64,000 nucleotides of DNA from Bartonella sp. HY038 (GTDB lineage Bacteria > Pseudomonadota > Alphaproteobacteria > Rhizobiales > Rhizobiaceae), in assembly GCF_014117425.1 (NCBI RefSeq), contig NZ_CP059725.1, positions 682,001 to 746,000 of the forward strand, in the 5' to 3' direction. The translations under genes and the position numbers were made by a program. How positions within the stretch are numbered: position 1 is the stretch's first letter; each line of letters begins with the position of its first letter. The notes below the pieces were generated by a model. That model did no database searches, was not told where the DNA came from, and saw only the letters and a list, made by a program, of their open reading frames with translations. Positions 51,254 through 60,910 of the stretch are shown here, piece by piece.

Positions 51254-52249
51254 ATGTTTTATACCCGTCACAGATTAGCGTTTTTAGCCGCCCTTGTTAA
51301 GGATAATATTAGGCATTGGGGTTTTCACTCCAATGCTGAAGTTTCTTTGCTTACCTATTCGGAAAATGCTGCCTTTATTATTCAAGATAAGGGGCAAAAA
51401 CGTGTGCTTCGTGTTTATCGACCGCATTATCATAGCAATGCAGAGATATTAAGCGAATTGCAATTCATGCAAAAGGTTGAACAACAAGGCAATATTATTT
51501 TGCCCCATATTTATAAAACCAAAGATAATCAATATTTTTTAACGATTAGTGCAGAAGGCATTGATTGGCGAATTGCCTGTTTTTCATTTATCGAAGGTAT
51601 TGAGCCTAAAATATCTGATAATTTACCACAATGGTTTGAAAAGTTGGGTGGATTAGCGGCGCATTTACATAGCATAACACGAGACTGGCCATCTCAAGAT
51701 GCTAATAGTCAAAATATTTTTACCCGCAAAAGCTGGGGCTATGAAACCATGATTGGTAAAAATGCCTATTGGGGTAATTGGCGAGCAGCAAGGCTTGACG
51801 AAAAAAATAAAGCCTTACTTGAAATTTGCGATGCACAATTAAAAAATGCCTGTGAAGCGCTAACAAATAAAGGCACCAAATTTTCGCTTTTACACGCCGA
51901 TTTGCGCCTTGCCAATTTGCTTATGCATGGGAACGAATTAGCGATTATTGATTTTGACGATTGCGGCTTTTCTTGGCTTGGTTTGGATTTTGCCAATGCT
52001 ATTAGTTTTATTGAAAATGAGCCGATCGTGCCCTTGTTGCAAGATCAATGGTTGAGTGGCTATTCAAAGGTAAGTGAGCCCGATAAAGATATGATTGAAT
52101 CCTTGCCTCATCTCATCATGATGCGGCGCATGCAGCTAACCGCTTGGTTGATGAGCCATAGTGAAACGTCTACGGCTATCACACTAAATGATCAATTTGG
52201 CTGTATAACAAGCCATCTTGCCAAAATATATTTAAACAAGCATGGTTGA
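51254..52249 (+). CDS. Aminoglycoside/choline-kinase-like phosphotransferase
   Basis: This 331-residue kinase fold has the catalytic HADLRLANLL (about 215-224) and metal-binding IIDFDDCG, and an N-lobe LLTYSENAAFII. It resembles the SrkA/YihE (stress response kinase) and ThrB-like branch of the APH family. The substrate is unknown. The start lies four bases after metW, so cotranscription with metX-metW is likely; ThrB-like activity on homoserine would fit but is inference. Confidence 0.75.
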   Translation: MFYTRHRLAFLAALVKDNIRHWGFHSNAEVSLLTYSENAAFIIQDKGQKRVLRVYRPHYHSNAEILSELQFMQKVEQQGNIILPHIYKTKDNQYFLTISAEGIDWRIACFSFIEGIEPKISDNLPQWFEKLGGLAAHLHSITRDWPSQDANSQNIFTRKSWGYETMIGKNAYWGNWRAARLDEKNKALLEICDAQLKNACEALTNKGTKFSLLHADLRLANLLMHGNELAIIDFDDCGFSWLGLDFANAISFIENEPIVPLLQDQWLSGYSKVSEPDKDMIESLPHLIMMRRMQLTAWLMSHSETSTAITLNDQFGCITSHLAKIYLNKHG

Positions 52250-52312
52250 TTTAACTGTTAAAAAGGCAAATTAACAATCGACTTCATAAAATAATGAATT
52301 ATCTATTGGATC

Positions 52313-52927
52313 ATGGAAAAAACGCTTCAAGAACCAATCGCTGATAATATTGCTAAAATCCTTGCCGAGCGAATTATTCGCGGCGAGATGCAAGCTGATG
52401 AAAAACTGCGGCAAGACCATATCGCAATTGAGTTTTCAACCAGCCATGTGCCGGTGCGTGAAGCGTTTCGCCGTTTAGAAGCTATGGGCTTGGTGGTAAG
52501 CTTACCAAGGCGCGGCGTTAGGGTTTCTTCCTTTACTAAGGATGACATGCGCGAAGTGGCGCAAATGCGCGCATCATTAGAGGCTTTGGCTTTGCGCCAT
52601 GCAGCTCCACATTTAACGCCTGCCATTTTAGAAAAGGCTGAAGAATTAACAAGTTTGGGAGAGGCGGCCCGCGATGTTGCTACTTGGGAAGATGCTAATC
52701 GGCAATTTCACCGCTCTATCCTTGCGCCTTGTAACATGCCGCGATTAATGAGCACGATTGATGAATTGCATATTGCTAGCGCACGCTTTGTTTTTTCTGG
52801 CTGGCGAGCCGAATGGGAAGCACCAAGTGACCGCGATCACCGTGCTATTTTAGATGCTTTACGCAAAAATAATATCGATTTAGCAGTAAGTGTCCTTGCT
52901 CGCCATATCGACTGGAAACGTGCATAA
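52313..52927 (+). CDS. GntR-family regulator with FCD domain
   Basis: The 204-residue repressor has an N-terminal winged helix (about 5-70, IAIEFSTSHVPVREAFRRLE, LPRRGVRV) and a C-terminal FCD ligand domain (about 78-200, with the metal-type His and Asp residues in ANRQFHRSILAPC and RDHRAIL). It is of the FadR/VanR class. The target is not visible; it stands 63 bases after the kinase gene. Confidence 0.85.
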   Translation: MEKTLQEPIADNIAKILAERIIRGEMQADEKLRQDHIAIEFSTSHVPVREAFRRLEAMGLVVSLPRRGVRVSSFTKDDMREVAQMRASLEALALRHAAPHLTPAILEKAEELTSLGEAARDVATWEDANRQFHRSILAPCNMPRLMSTIDELHIASARFVFSGWRAEWEAPSDRDHRAILDALRKNNIDLAVSVLARHIDWKRA

Positions 52928-53124
52928 TTTTCTTTGTTAGGATTGTGTTTTTGCACTTTGCTTTTGTTTATACGTTTTTATTATATATAGTGGCTTTGTC
53001 ATTTAAAACCCATGTATAGATTTTAAAAATAACAATATTTTATTTTTATTATAGATTTATAGCAAATTTTTCTCATAATGATGATCTGTCAAAAATATTA
53101 ATCATTTTTAAATGTGGGAAAAGA

Positions 53125-54000
53125 GTGGCAAATAATAGAACCAATAATAGCCGTGATGTTTTGCTTGTTCTGCTATTTGTTAGCTGCTTGGCATCAGGTG
53201 GTATTTTTGTGCGAATGAGTGATCTAGGGCCGATTAATACTGGCCTATGGCGCATTGTATTTAGTATTCCAATTTTACTGCCATTTTTACTTTATGAAAA
53301 ATCAACAACAAGCTATAAGCCACTATCGGGCAAGGATTTTATCCTTTTGGCAATTGCCGGAGGCTTTTTGGCCGGCGATTTAGCAATTTGGAATATTTCT
53401 TTTCATTATACAACTGTTGCTAATGCCAATCTTTTAGCCAATTTTGTACCTTTGATTATTATTCCAGTATGTTATTTTATTTATAAAGAGCCAATATCGC
53501 GCAATTTCTTTTTGGGGGCGATTGTTATTCTAATTGGCGTAGTCTTGCTAGTTAGCGGTAAATCCACAATTACATCAGTTAATCTGCTTGGTGATAGTCT
53601 TGCCTTTTTAACCTCGATATTTTACGCGCTATTTTTGTTGATGGTTTATAAATTGCGTAACCGTACTAGTGCTGTACAGATCATGTTCTATAGTGGTCTT
53701 GGTTCAATTGTGACACTATTTTTCATATGCTTGATGACTGAAGGCATTCAATTTCCCAATACATGGTATGCTTTTTTCCCAATTCTTGGACTAACGGTTT
53801 TTTCTCAAATTTTAGGGCAAGGCGGCTTAAGTTACAGTTTGGGGCGTATTTCTGCCTCTTTTGCCTCTATTCTTGTTTTAACTCAGCCGGTTATTTCGGC
53901 AATTTATGCGTTTTTGTTTTTCCATGAAAGTTTGACATGGATGGAAGTACTGGCAATGTTTATCGTTTTGGTTGGAATTTATCTCGTTAAAAGGAAATAG
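53125..54000 (+). CDS. EamA/DMT-superfamily exporter, second copy
   Basis: The 291-residue protein has ten helices in two EamA halves (about 8-135 and 150-290), starting VLLVLLFVSCLASGGIFVRM. It starts with GTG, with a GGGAAAAGA upstream. It differs from the DMT protein at 3102-4013. The alaX start lies four bases after its stop, so it is cotranscribed with the alanyl-tRNA editing gene; the pairing hints at an amino-acid substrate. Confidence 0.8.
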   Translation: MANNRTNNSRDVLLVLLFVSCLASGGIFVRMSDLGPINTGLWRIVFSIPILLPFLLYEKSTTSYKPLSGKDFILLAIAGGFLAGDLAIWNISFHYTTVANANLLANFVPLIIIPVCYFIYKEPISRNFFLGAIVILIGVVLLVSGKSTITSVNLLGDSLAFLTSIFYALFLLMVYKLRNRTSAVQIMFYSGLGSIVTLFFICLMTEGIQFPNTWYAFFPILGLTVFSQILGQGGLSYSLGRISASFASILVLTQPVISAIYAFLFFHESLTWMEVLAMFIVLVGIYLVKRK

Positions 54001-54004
54001 CCTC

Positions 54005-54736
54005 ATGGTTGATACGTTGAAACTACATATTAATGATGCCTATCTTAAACAATGCGAGGCAAAAATTATTGATGTTTTTGATAATATCGTGGTGCTCGAT
54101 CAAACAATTTTCTATGCAGAGAGTGGCGGCCAATTAAGTGATAGAGGCGAAATTGTCTTATCTGATGGAACAGTTTTTAAAGTTGAAAAAGTTATAAAAT
54201 CTCATCCAATCAGCAATGAACAAGGGGTTTTTCATATTATTGCGTGCGATACGCCACTTGATCGCGGTAGCTTATTAAATTTGCCTGTTATCTGTAATAT
54301 TGATTGGGCATATCGCTATAATATCATGAAGATGCATAGCGCAGCCCATCTTTTATGCGCGATTTTACCCTACCCAGTTAATGGTTGCCAAATTAGCGAT
54401 ACTGCTGCGCGGCTTGATTTTGTAACAACCGATGCTTTTGATAAGGATCTTATCAATGGCAAGTTAAGCCAATATATTGAAGATGCTTTGGAAATAAGTC
54501 AAGATTTCATCACCAATAATGAGCTGGCGCAAAATCCTCAGCTTGTACGCACATTAAACGCGGCGCCACCGCAAAATAATGATAAGGTGCGATTGGTAAA
54601 AATTGCCGATATTGATATTCAGCCCTGTGGCGGAACCCATGTTAACAACACCAGTGAAATCGGCAAGATTGAAGTTGCAAAAACCAAAAAAGTAAGCGCC
54701 GAATGTCGGCGCTTATCTGTTGGATTTGTTGCCTAA
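54005..54736 (+). CDS. Alanyl-tRNA editing protein AlaX
   Basis: This free-standing editing protein hydrolyses mischarged Ser- or Gly-tRNA(Ala). The 243-residue protein has the editing motif HSAAH (about 111-115), SGGQLSDRG, and the CGGTHVNNTSEIG zinc loop; it lacks synthetase and tRNA-binding domains. The ATG at 54005 follows the exporter stop by four bases. Its last codons contain a hairpin that may terminate the convergent minus-strand transcript. Confidence 0.9.
   Translation: MVDTLKLHINDAYLKQCEAKIIDVFDNIVVLDQTIFYAESGGQLSDRGEIVLSDGTVFKVEKVIKSHPISNEQGVFHIIACDTPLDRGSLLNLPVICNIDWAYRYNIMKMHSAAHLLCAILPYPVNGCQISDTAARLDFVTTDAFDKDLINGKLSQYIEDALEISQDFITNNELAQNPQLVRTLNAAPPQNNDKVRLVKIADIDIQPCGGTHVNNTSEIGKIEVAKTKKVSAECRRLSVGFVA
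54694..54714 (-). terminator. Terminator of the NlpC/P60 gene inside alaX
   Basis: Arms AAGCGCCGA (54694-54702) and TCGGCGCTT (54706-54714) with a 3-base loop. On the minus strand it is followed by ACTTTTTTGGTTTTT. It lies within the alaX coding end, 44 bases past the stop of the minus-strand gene. Confidence 0.65.
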
Positions 54737-54757
54737 AAAGACACGTAGAATTGTCGC

Positions 54758-55618
54758 TTACAGGCTTTCAGGCCTGCGATAGCAGGTTGGGCGGCCATAA
54801 AGCTTGGCAATACGCGAGATAGCCTCATTTAATGGCTCAATCCGTACATCCATGGAAGCACCATTGGCATGAATGAGGTTATCCTTATCAATCATAATAG
54901 CAACATGTCCTTGCCAAAAGACAAGATCACCACGCTCGCTTGGCAAGCCTTCTGGTATTTCATGGCCGATGGAATGTTGTTGCATATCACTATCGCGCAT
55001 GACATTACGACCAGCCATTGCAAAGGATAATTGCACAAGGCCGGAGCAATCAATACCAAAGGCTGATGTGCCCCCCCATAAATAGGGCGTATGGATGAGG
55101 CTTTCTGCAATACAAACAAAATCAAGGGCACGCACATCAATTGGCTCAATATGCGCGGCAATGATTGCTTTGCCATCTTCAAGCATAGCATAGCGCGTGC
55201 CGCGTGTTTCTTCAAAACCATCAATGGTTAGTTTGGAATTCATCGAAATGGCGTCAATTGGTGGCGTTTTTAAATCTGCCATTGGGTAAATAAAACTGCG
55301 CGGTACTTTAACGCGGTGGGTGAGGGGACGTTTGTCAACGCTGAGATGACTACTGGCGACATATCCGACATAGCCATCTTGCAATGAACGGATAAAGCAA
55401 AAATCATTGTGATTTTCAAAAACGAGTGCTTCATCACCAAGTAACATTTGGCTTAAAGTAGAACTAGAAAAGTTAGCGGCTTTTTTAATATCGCTTACTG
55501 GCGCAATAATACGATGTTTAACACCTTCAACGAATTTTTGTGCATTAACGCGTCCTTTTAAGGTGATATCTGCAAGGTCATCACGATAGGCATTAAGGCG
55601 AGGATCAAGTTTTTCCAT
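54758..55618 (-). CDS. NlpC/P60 (C40) cell-wall peptidase with SH3 domains
   Basis: The 286-residue protein has N-terminal SH3-like domains (about 25-150) and a C-terminal NlpC/P60 domain with catalytic Cys in FGIDCSGLVQLSFAMAG, His in GHVAIMIDKD and a polar third residue. C40 enzymes cut peptide stems of peptidoglycan. No signal peptide is evident, so recycling of muropeptides in the cytoplasm is possible. It lies directly downstream of the aminopeptidase gene, a common pairing in rhizobia. Confidence 0.88.
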   Translation of the reverse strand: MEKLDPRLNAYRDDLADITLKGRVNAQKFVEGVKHRIIAPVSDIKKAANFSSSTLSQMLLGDEALVFENHNDFCFIRSLQDGYVGYVASSHLSVDKRPLTHRVKVPRSFIYPMADLKTPPIDAISMNSKLTIDGFEETRGTRYAMLEDGKAIIAAHIEPIDVRALDFVCIAESLIHTPYLWGGTSAFGIDCSGLVQLSFAMAGRNVMRDSDMQQHSIGHEIPEGLPSERGDLVFWQGHVAIMIDKDNLIHANGASMDVRIEPLNEAISRIAKLYGRPTCYRRPESL

Positions 55619-55644
55619 TTATTTGGCCTTCTAATTTGCAAAGA

Positions 55645-57027
55645 TTATTTACAATATAATAGCTTAATCGCAGCAAAAAGTGCTCTTATGCCTTGTGCTT
55701 CACCACCTTTTGGAAAACTTGGGCGTGCTGTTGGTGTCCAACCGTAAATATCAAAATGCGCCCAAGATTTTGCTTGTTCTACAAACTGGTTTAAAAACAA
55801 GGCTGCAGTGATTGATCCAGCAAATCCACCGCTTGTGACATTGTTTAAATCGGCAATCGGTGAATCGAGATGTTTCTTATAAGCAGGCCAAAGTGGCAAT
55901 TGCCAAACTGGGTCATGTTGAGCAAGGCTTTGCGCGTTAATTGCGTTAACCAAATTTTGGTCATGGCTATAAAATGGTGGCAAATCAGGCCCTAAGGCAA
56001 CACGCGCGGCGCCGGTTAATGTTGCCATGTCAATGATTAAATCGGGTGCATCTTCATCGCCATAGGCAAGCGCATCGGCGAGTACCAGTCTTCCTTCTGC
56101 GTCGGTATTGCCAATTTCAATAGTTAAGCCTTTGCGGCTGATTAAAATATCGCTTGGGCGAAATGCATTGCCAGCAATTGAGTTTTCCACTGCAGGGATG
56201 AGTAGTTTTAAGCGCACATCGAGCCTTTGCTCCATAATCATTTGGGCAAGACCAATAACATTTGCAGCGCCGCCCATGTCTTTTTTCATTAATAACATGC
56301 CGCTTGCTGGTTTAATATCAAGACCACCAGTATCAAAACAAACACCCTTACCAACAAGAGTTATTTTGGGCGCATCTTGCCGCCCCCAGTTAAGTTCAAT
56401 CAAACGCGGCGCAATAGCGCTTGCACGGCCAACCGCATGAATAAGCGGAAAATTTTGTGACAGCAAATCATCACCAATAACGGCATGGACTGACGCGCCA
56501 AATTGATTGCCAAGCATGCGGACAATGTTTTCAAGCTGGTCAGGCCCCATATCATTGGTTGGGGTATTGATGAGATTGCGTACAAGTATTGTGCTTTCAG
56601 CTTGGCTTAATAGCGTTTTATAATCAATGTGGCTTGGCACAAAAAAGCGTAAAGCCTTTTCACTTGGTTGTTTCAAATAGCGATTAAATTTATAAGCACC
56701 TAAGGCAAGCCCTAAATAGTGTAAGTGCTGCAAATTTTGGTCATCATGAAAATGCCAATCACCATCGGGTAAGGCGTCTGCTAATTTTCCAGTAATAAAA
56801 GCGCCATTGTCTGGACAGTTTATGAGTACTGCGCCACAAAGATCGCCTTGTTCGTTAGGTAATAATGCAAATGCCCCTGATTTTGCTTTAAAATTTTGTG
56901 CTTTTAGCCAATTTGCGCTGAAATTTGATAGCGGCAGCGTTGCAAAATCGCGCTCATTTGTAAAAAATATGGGTAAACTTGTGGCTGCTAGATTGGTTGT
57001 GAAAGTAATATTTAAATGAATATTCAT
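55645..57027 (-). CDS. M17 leucyl aminopeptidase family protein
   Basis: This 460-residue cytosolic aminopeptidase has the family signature NTDAEGRLVLADALAYG and the metal ligands in VGKGVCFDTGGLDIKPASGM and KDMGGAANVIGLAQMI. It acts on N-terminal residues of peptides. The start is 26 bases upstream of the NlpC gene in the same direction (stop 55645), so the pair is likely an operon for peptide recycling. Confidence 0.93.
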   Translation of the reverse strand: MNIHLNITFTTNLAATSLPIFFTNERDFATLPLSNFSANWLKAQNFKAKSGAFALLPNEQGDLCGAVLINCPDNGAFITGKLADALPDGDWHFHDDQNLQHLHYLGLALGAYKFNRYLKQPSEKALRFFVPSHIDYKTLLSQAESTILVRNLINTPTNDMGPDQLENIVRMLGNQFGASVHAVIGDDLLSQNFPLIHAVGRASAIAPRLIELNWGRQDAPKITLVGKGVCFDTGGLDIKPASGMLLMKKDMGGAANVIGLAQMIMEQRLDVRLKLLIPAVENSIAGNAFRPSDILISRKGLTIEIGNTDAEGRLVLADALAYGDEDAPDLIIDMATLTGAARVALGPDLPPFYSHDQNLVNAINAQSLAQHDPVWQLPLWPAYKKHLDSPIADLNNVTSGGFAGSITAALFLNQFVEQAKSWAHFDIYGWTPTARPSFPKGGEAQGIRALFAAIKLLYCK

Positions 57028-57161
57028 AAAGCACCTTTTAATTTCAAAAATAATCTTGCTATAATCTGTGACGTATTATTTGCTTAAACTTAAGTCGGAT
57101 TAATATATGATAATCCGCCTATTTTTTGAAAAAAATCAAGTTAAAAGATAAAATTGAAAAA

Positions 57162-57602
57162 CTAACTTTGTTCTTGTCCTTTAGATATTGATGTGAACAA
57201 GTTATATTTTTTTAAGTTTTTAAAAATGATGGCAATATCAGTATATTTTTCATCATAAATAATAAGATGGCTGCTATTTGCTAGCGCGCCCTCACCATAT
57301 TGATAAAATTCATTGGAAAATAGCAAGATGCACTCATCAAGCTCATCATTAGCGCTTGTTGTGCAAAATAGATTATTATCAATTAAAATGTCATCAATGT
57401 AATCTTCAATTTTATTGGCATCGCTACCATAGATAAAGAAATTCTGATTACCATTTTTAGCAAGATTTAAAATAAGGCTTTTTGGTAATTGGTTTTGTTG
57501 TAACCCAATCAATACAACATTCTTATAGGGTATATTTTCAATAGACTCATGAGGCTTATTGATATTAATAATGTTTTTGTCATGCTTGATAATCACTATC
57601 AT
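57162..57602 (-). CDS. Orphan small protein
   Basis: This 146-residue soluble protein has no signal peptide. It has alternating beta and helix stretches, including NVVLIGLQQNQLPKSLILNL and NFFIYGSDANKIEDYIDDIL. The pattern, a strand then a helix with a conserved D-x-I-D-D, recalls the DUF7684-type hypothetical proteins, from memory. AGGAA sits directly before the ATG. Low GC compared with its neighbours suggests recent acquisition. Function unknown. Confidence 0.5.
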   Translation of the reverse strand: MIVIIKHDKNIININKPHESIENIPYKNVVLIGLQQNQLPKSLILNLAKNGNQNFFIYGSDANKIEDYIDDILIDNNLFCTTSANDELDECILLFSNEFYQYGEGALANSSHLIIYDEKYTDIAIIFKNLKKYNLFTSISKGQEQS

Positions 57603-57812
57603 TTCCTAATAAATTTTCGCGTGTTCTTTTGAGGATAAGATTTATGCGACATAGGTTAAATGGATGAGTATGTCATTTCTCGTTAATCTTAGAAAATTAA
57701 GCATATTAGTGATATTTTAGCACAAGATTTGATTTTCGTCTATTTTGAGTGACATGCTCATTGCACAGGTTTTAAAAAACATGCAATTATTTATGTGGTG
57801 TTGAAAACAAAA

Positions 57813-57840
57813 AACCACAAAGACCAGAGCCTTTGTGGTT
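57813..57840 (-). terminator. Strong minus-strand terminator
   Basis: Perfect arms AACCACAAAG (57813-57822) and CTTTGTGGTT (57831-57840). On the minus strand TTTTGTTTTC follows. It lies about 25 bases past the end of the ankyrin remnant and could also serve coaA. Confidence 0.75.
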
Positions 57841-57864
57841 AAAAAACTTTAAAATGTTTAAGTT

Positions 57865-57968
57865 TTAGTCATTACAATAAGGCTTATTAATACGGTGATT
57901 AATTGCACCATGTTCAATCAATATTTTGATTGTGCCAGCATTACGGTTGCGACAAGCAAATGAAAAAG
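57865..57968 (-). pseudogene. Ankyrin-repeat gene remnant
   Basis: On the minus strand the frame ending in TAA at 57865-57867 reads SFACRNRNAGTIKILIEHGA and INHRINKPYCND. This is one ankyrin repeat: the A-C-R-N-x-N opening, IKILIEHGA and IN. No start codon or earlier repeats are found; a stop lies about 40 bases upstream. It is the decayed 3' end of a longer ankyrin gene that still carries its terminator. Confidence 0.5.
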
Positions 57969-58029
57969 AACTAAAATATATGGAATGCAAAACAATCTTG
58001 CTTTTTATTCAATTTAAAAGAATATGTCT

Positions 58030-59022
58030 TTACAGCTTTCTAAGCGCAACTTTTTCAACCAAATGATTTTGACCTTTGCGCAAAATGAGACTTGCTCTTG
58101 GCCTGGTGGGTAAAATATTTTCTTCTAAGTTTTTTAGGTTGATATTATCCCATAAGCCTTGTGCCATTGCACCTGCCGCATCATCACTTAGGCTTGCATA
58201 GCGATGAAAAAATGATTGAGGGTTTTGAAAAGCGGTTTCGCGTAGGCGTTTAAAACGCTCTAAATACCATTTATTAATCATGGCTGTATCAGCATCAATA
58301 TAAATGGAAAAATCAAAAAAATCTGAAACAAAGGGAATAGCCCGCCCACCGCTTGGCAAGTCGCGTACTTGCAAAACATTGATACCTTCAAAAATAAGAA
58401 TGTCCGGTTGGTCAATGGTGATATATTCACCCTCCAAAACGTCATAGCTTAAATGTGAATAAAGAGGAGCCGGTACCATGTGGCGGCCAGCTTTAATGTC
58501 ATTTAAAAAACGTAAAATTTTACCTGTGTCGTAGCTATCTGGAAAGCCTTTGCGATCCATGCGGTTTTCAGCGCGTAGCACGTCATTAGGATATAAAAAG
58601 CCATCTGTGGTAACAAGGTCAACCTTAGGGCTCGTGGGCCAGCGCTTAAGCAGTTCTTGCAAAATACGTGCAGTAGTTGATTTGCCAACCGCAACCGATC
58701 CTGCAATACCAATAATAAAAGGCGTTTTAGGAATATTTTGCATACGTAAAAAATCGCTGCGTTGCCTAAAAAGCCTTTGCGAAGATTCTACATGGGCATA
58801 AAGCAAGCGCGATAGTGATAAATAAATGCGTTGTACTTCGTCAAGGTCAATAGGATCGCCAATCGAACGTAACCGCTTAACTTCATCAAATGTCAGGGTT
58901 AATGGCGTATCAGCGCGAAATTTTGCCCATTCTTCTGCCGAAAAAAGACTATAAGGAGAATATTGACCGTTTAATACATCATAGCTCAAATCAGGCATTT
59001 CGATTGCAAGGGCATTATTCAT
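58030..59022 (-). CDS. coaA: Pantothenate kinase
   Basis: CoaA phosphorylates pantothenate, the first step of coenzyme A synthesis. The 330-residue bacterial type I kinase has the P-loop [12 protein letters not shown] (about 105-116), and [16 protein letters not shown] and FEGINVLQ segments. Its start overlaps the hisE stop (ATGA), so it closes the his operon. Confidence 0.96.
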   Translation of the reverse strand: MNNALAIEMPDLSYDVLNGQYSPYSLFSAEEWAKFRADTPLTLTFDEVKRLRSIGDPIDLDEVQRIYLSLSRLLYAHVESSQRLFRQRSDFLRMQNIPKTPFIIGIAGSVAVGKSTTARILQELLKRWPTSPKVDLVTTDGFLYPNDVLRAENRMDRKGFPDSYDTGKILRFLNDIKAGRHMVPAPLYSHLSYDVLEGEYITIDQPDILIFEGINVLQVRDLPSGGRAIPFVSDFFDFSIYIDADTAMINKWYLERFKRLRETAFQNPQSFFHRYASLSDDAAGAMAQGLWDNINLKNLEENILPTRPRASLILRKGQNHLVEKVALRKL

Positions 59023-59339
59023 GGCTGACGTGCCGCCTTTTCTTGCAAGCCAGTTTGCGCCGTTCGTTTTTCTAATTCGGCCATAACATCATCAACATTA
59101 ATGCCCGCAATTTCCCAAACAACAGCAAGATGATAAAGAAGGTCGGCGCTTTCACCAATTAAATGCTGCTTATCTTCGGCAAGGGCGGCAATAACCGTTT
59201 CAACTGCTTCTTCTCCAAGCTTTTTAGTGGCTTTCGTCATGCCCTTTTCAACAAGACTTGCCGTATAGGAGCTGCCATCAGTAACTTTAGCGCGCGTACC
59301 AACAATATTGGTTAAAGTCTTTAAGGTAAATTCACTCAT
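59019..59339 (-). CDS. hisE: Phosphoribosyl-ATP pyrophosphatase
   Basis: The 106-residue HisE hydrolyses PR-ATP to PR-AMP in histidine synthesis. Metal-binding motifs [14 protein letters not shown] and [13 protein letters not shown] are present. It is a stand-alone protein, not fused to HisI. It lies between hisF and coaA. Confidence 0.96.
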   Translation of the reverse strand: MSEFTLKTLTNIVGTRAKVTDGSSYTASLVEKGMTKATKKLGEEAVETVIAALAEDKQHLIGESADLLYHLAVVWEIAGINVDDVMAELEKRTAQTGLQEKAARQP

Positions 59340-59348
59340 ATCATTATC

Positions 59349-60143
59349 TCAATTATTGTCGCCAACGGGGTCAAGTCGCATAGGCAAACCTGCCTTTGCC
59401 ATATAATGTTTGGCTTCACGAATTGAATAGGTGCCAAAATGGAAGATCGAAGCCGCAAGCACCGCTGTTGCATGGCCATCACGAATGCCTTCAACCATGT
59501 GTTCTAATGTGCCAACGCCGCCAGATGCAATTACTGGTACCGATACCGCATCGGCGATCGTCCGGGTAAGTGCAATATCATAACCTGATTTGGTACCATC
59601 ACGGTCCATCGAGGTTAGCAATATTTCGCCAGCACCGCGTTTTACCATGTCTTGTGCAAAGGCAATGGCATCAATGCCGGTTGCTGTACGTCCACCATGG
59701 GTAAAAATTTCCCAGCGCGGGTTTTCGTCTTGCGGGTTTACGCATTTGGCATCAATCGCCACAACAATACATTGATTGCCAAATTTATCCGCACCCTGTG
59801 AGACAAGATCAGGATTTTGTACCGCAGCGGTGTTGATCGCGACCTTGTCGGCACCTGCCAATAATAAATTGCGCATATCTTCAACTCGTCTCACGCCGCC
59901 ACCAACGGTTACAGGCATAAAGCAATGTTCTGCGGTGCGGGCGACAACATCAAATATAGTTTCGCGATTATCGGACGATGCGGTAATATCAAGAAAACAT
60001 AATTCATCAGCGCCAGCCGCATCATAAGCGCGAGCAGCTTCAACTGGATCACCAGCATCAATTAAGTCAACAAAATTGACACCTTTGACAACGCGGCCAT
60101 CTTTTACATCAAGACAAGGAATAACCCGTGCTTTTAAGCTCAT
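59349..60143 (-). CDS. hisF: Imidazole glycerol phosphate synthase cyclase subunit
   Basis: HisF, with HisH, makes imidazole glycerol phosphate and AICAR. The barrel has Asp11 in [17 protein letters not shown] and the second catalytic Asp in [10 protein letters not shown]. The chosen ATG at 60143 has AAAGGG upstream; the frame is open to 60158, which overlaps hisA by four bases. 264 residues. Confidence 0.96.
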   Translation of the reverse strand: MSLKARVIPCLDVKDGRVVKGVNFVDLIDAGDPVEAARAYDAAGADELCFLDITASSDNRETIFDVVARTAEHCFMPVTVGGGVRRVEDMRNLLLAGADKVAINTAAVQNPDLVSQGADKFGNQCIVVAIDAKCVNPQDENPRWEIFTHGGRTATGIDAIAFAQDMVKRGAGEILLTSMDRDGTKSGYDIALTRTIADAVSVPVIASGGVGTLEHMVEGIRDGHATAVLAASIFHFGTYSIREAKHYMAKAGLPMRLDPVGDNN

Positions 60144-60154
60144 TTTATGCCCTT

Positions 60155-60910
60155 TCAAGAATTGCTTGTCGCATTGCCATTTTTAAGCAATTGTAATGCC
60201 TCATGTGGATTAATACGCCCGTCATATAAAGCGCGACCAGAAATAGCACCGTTTAAAATCGCCGCATCGCTTTGGGTTAGGCGTTTAACATCATCAATGG
60301 AAGCAAGCCCACCCGAGGCAATGACGGGAATGGTAACCGCATTGGCAAGTCGCAAGGTTTCATCAAAATTAATACCGCTCAAAATGCCATCGCGATCAAT
60401 ATCAGTGTAGATGATAGCGGCAACGCCAGCGCCTTCAAATTGTTTGGCAAGGTCAATTACGTCAAGTTCTGATTCTTCCGCCCAGCCTTCAACCGCAACC
60501 TTGCCCTTGCGCGCATCAATGCCAACAGCAATATGGCCTGCAAATAATCGGCAAGCTTCCCGCACAAGGGCGGGATCACGCACAGCAACAGTGCCAAGTA
60601 TAACACGGGCAAGCCCCTTGCTAAGCCAATTTTCAATATGCTTAATTGTGCGGATACCACCGCCAAGTTGCACGGGATTTTTAGTAGCTTTTAAAATTGC
60701 GTCAACCGCATCACCATTCATGGATTTACCAGCAAAAGCGCCATCTAGATCCACGACGTGCAACCATTCAAAGCCTTGTTGTTCAAAGCTTAAAGCTTGC
60801 GCGGCAGGGTCTTCATTATAAAGGGTAGCCGCATTCATATCACCTTTGATAAGACGCACGCATTGACCTTGTTTTAAATCGATAGCAGGATAAAGTATCA
60901 AGGCATCCAC
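60155..60910 (-). CDS. hisA: ProFAR isomerase
   Basis: HisA opens the ribose of ProFAR. The 251-residue barrel has catalytic Asp in [15 protein letters not shown] and Asp in [11 protein letters not shown]. It overlaps hisH by 13 bases. Confidence 0.96.
   Translation of the reverse strand: MDALILYPAIDLKQGQCVRLIKGDMNAATLYNEDPAAQALSFEQQGFEWLHVVDLDGAFAGKSMNGDAVDAILKATKNPVQLGGGIRTIKHIENWLSKGLARVILGTVAVRDPALVREACRLFAGHIAVGIDARKGKVAVEGWAEESELDVIDLAKQFEGAGVAAIIYTDIDRDGILSGINFDETLRLANAVTIPVIASGGLASIDDVKRLTQSDAAILNGAISGRALYDGRINPHEALQLLKNGNATSNS

Larger units (their letters stand above)
57603..58029. other. Intergenic region between the orphan gene and coaA
   Basis: About 430 AT-rich bases. They hold a decayed ankyrin fragment and its downstream hairpin terminator. 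The rest is AT-rich without a clear signal. Confidence 0.4.
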
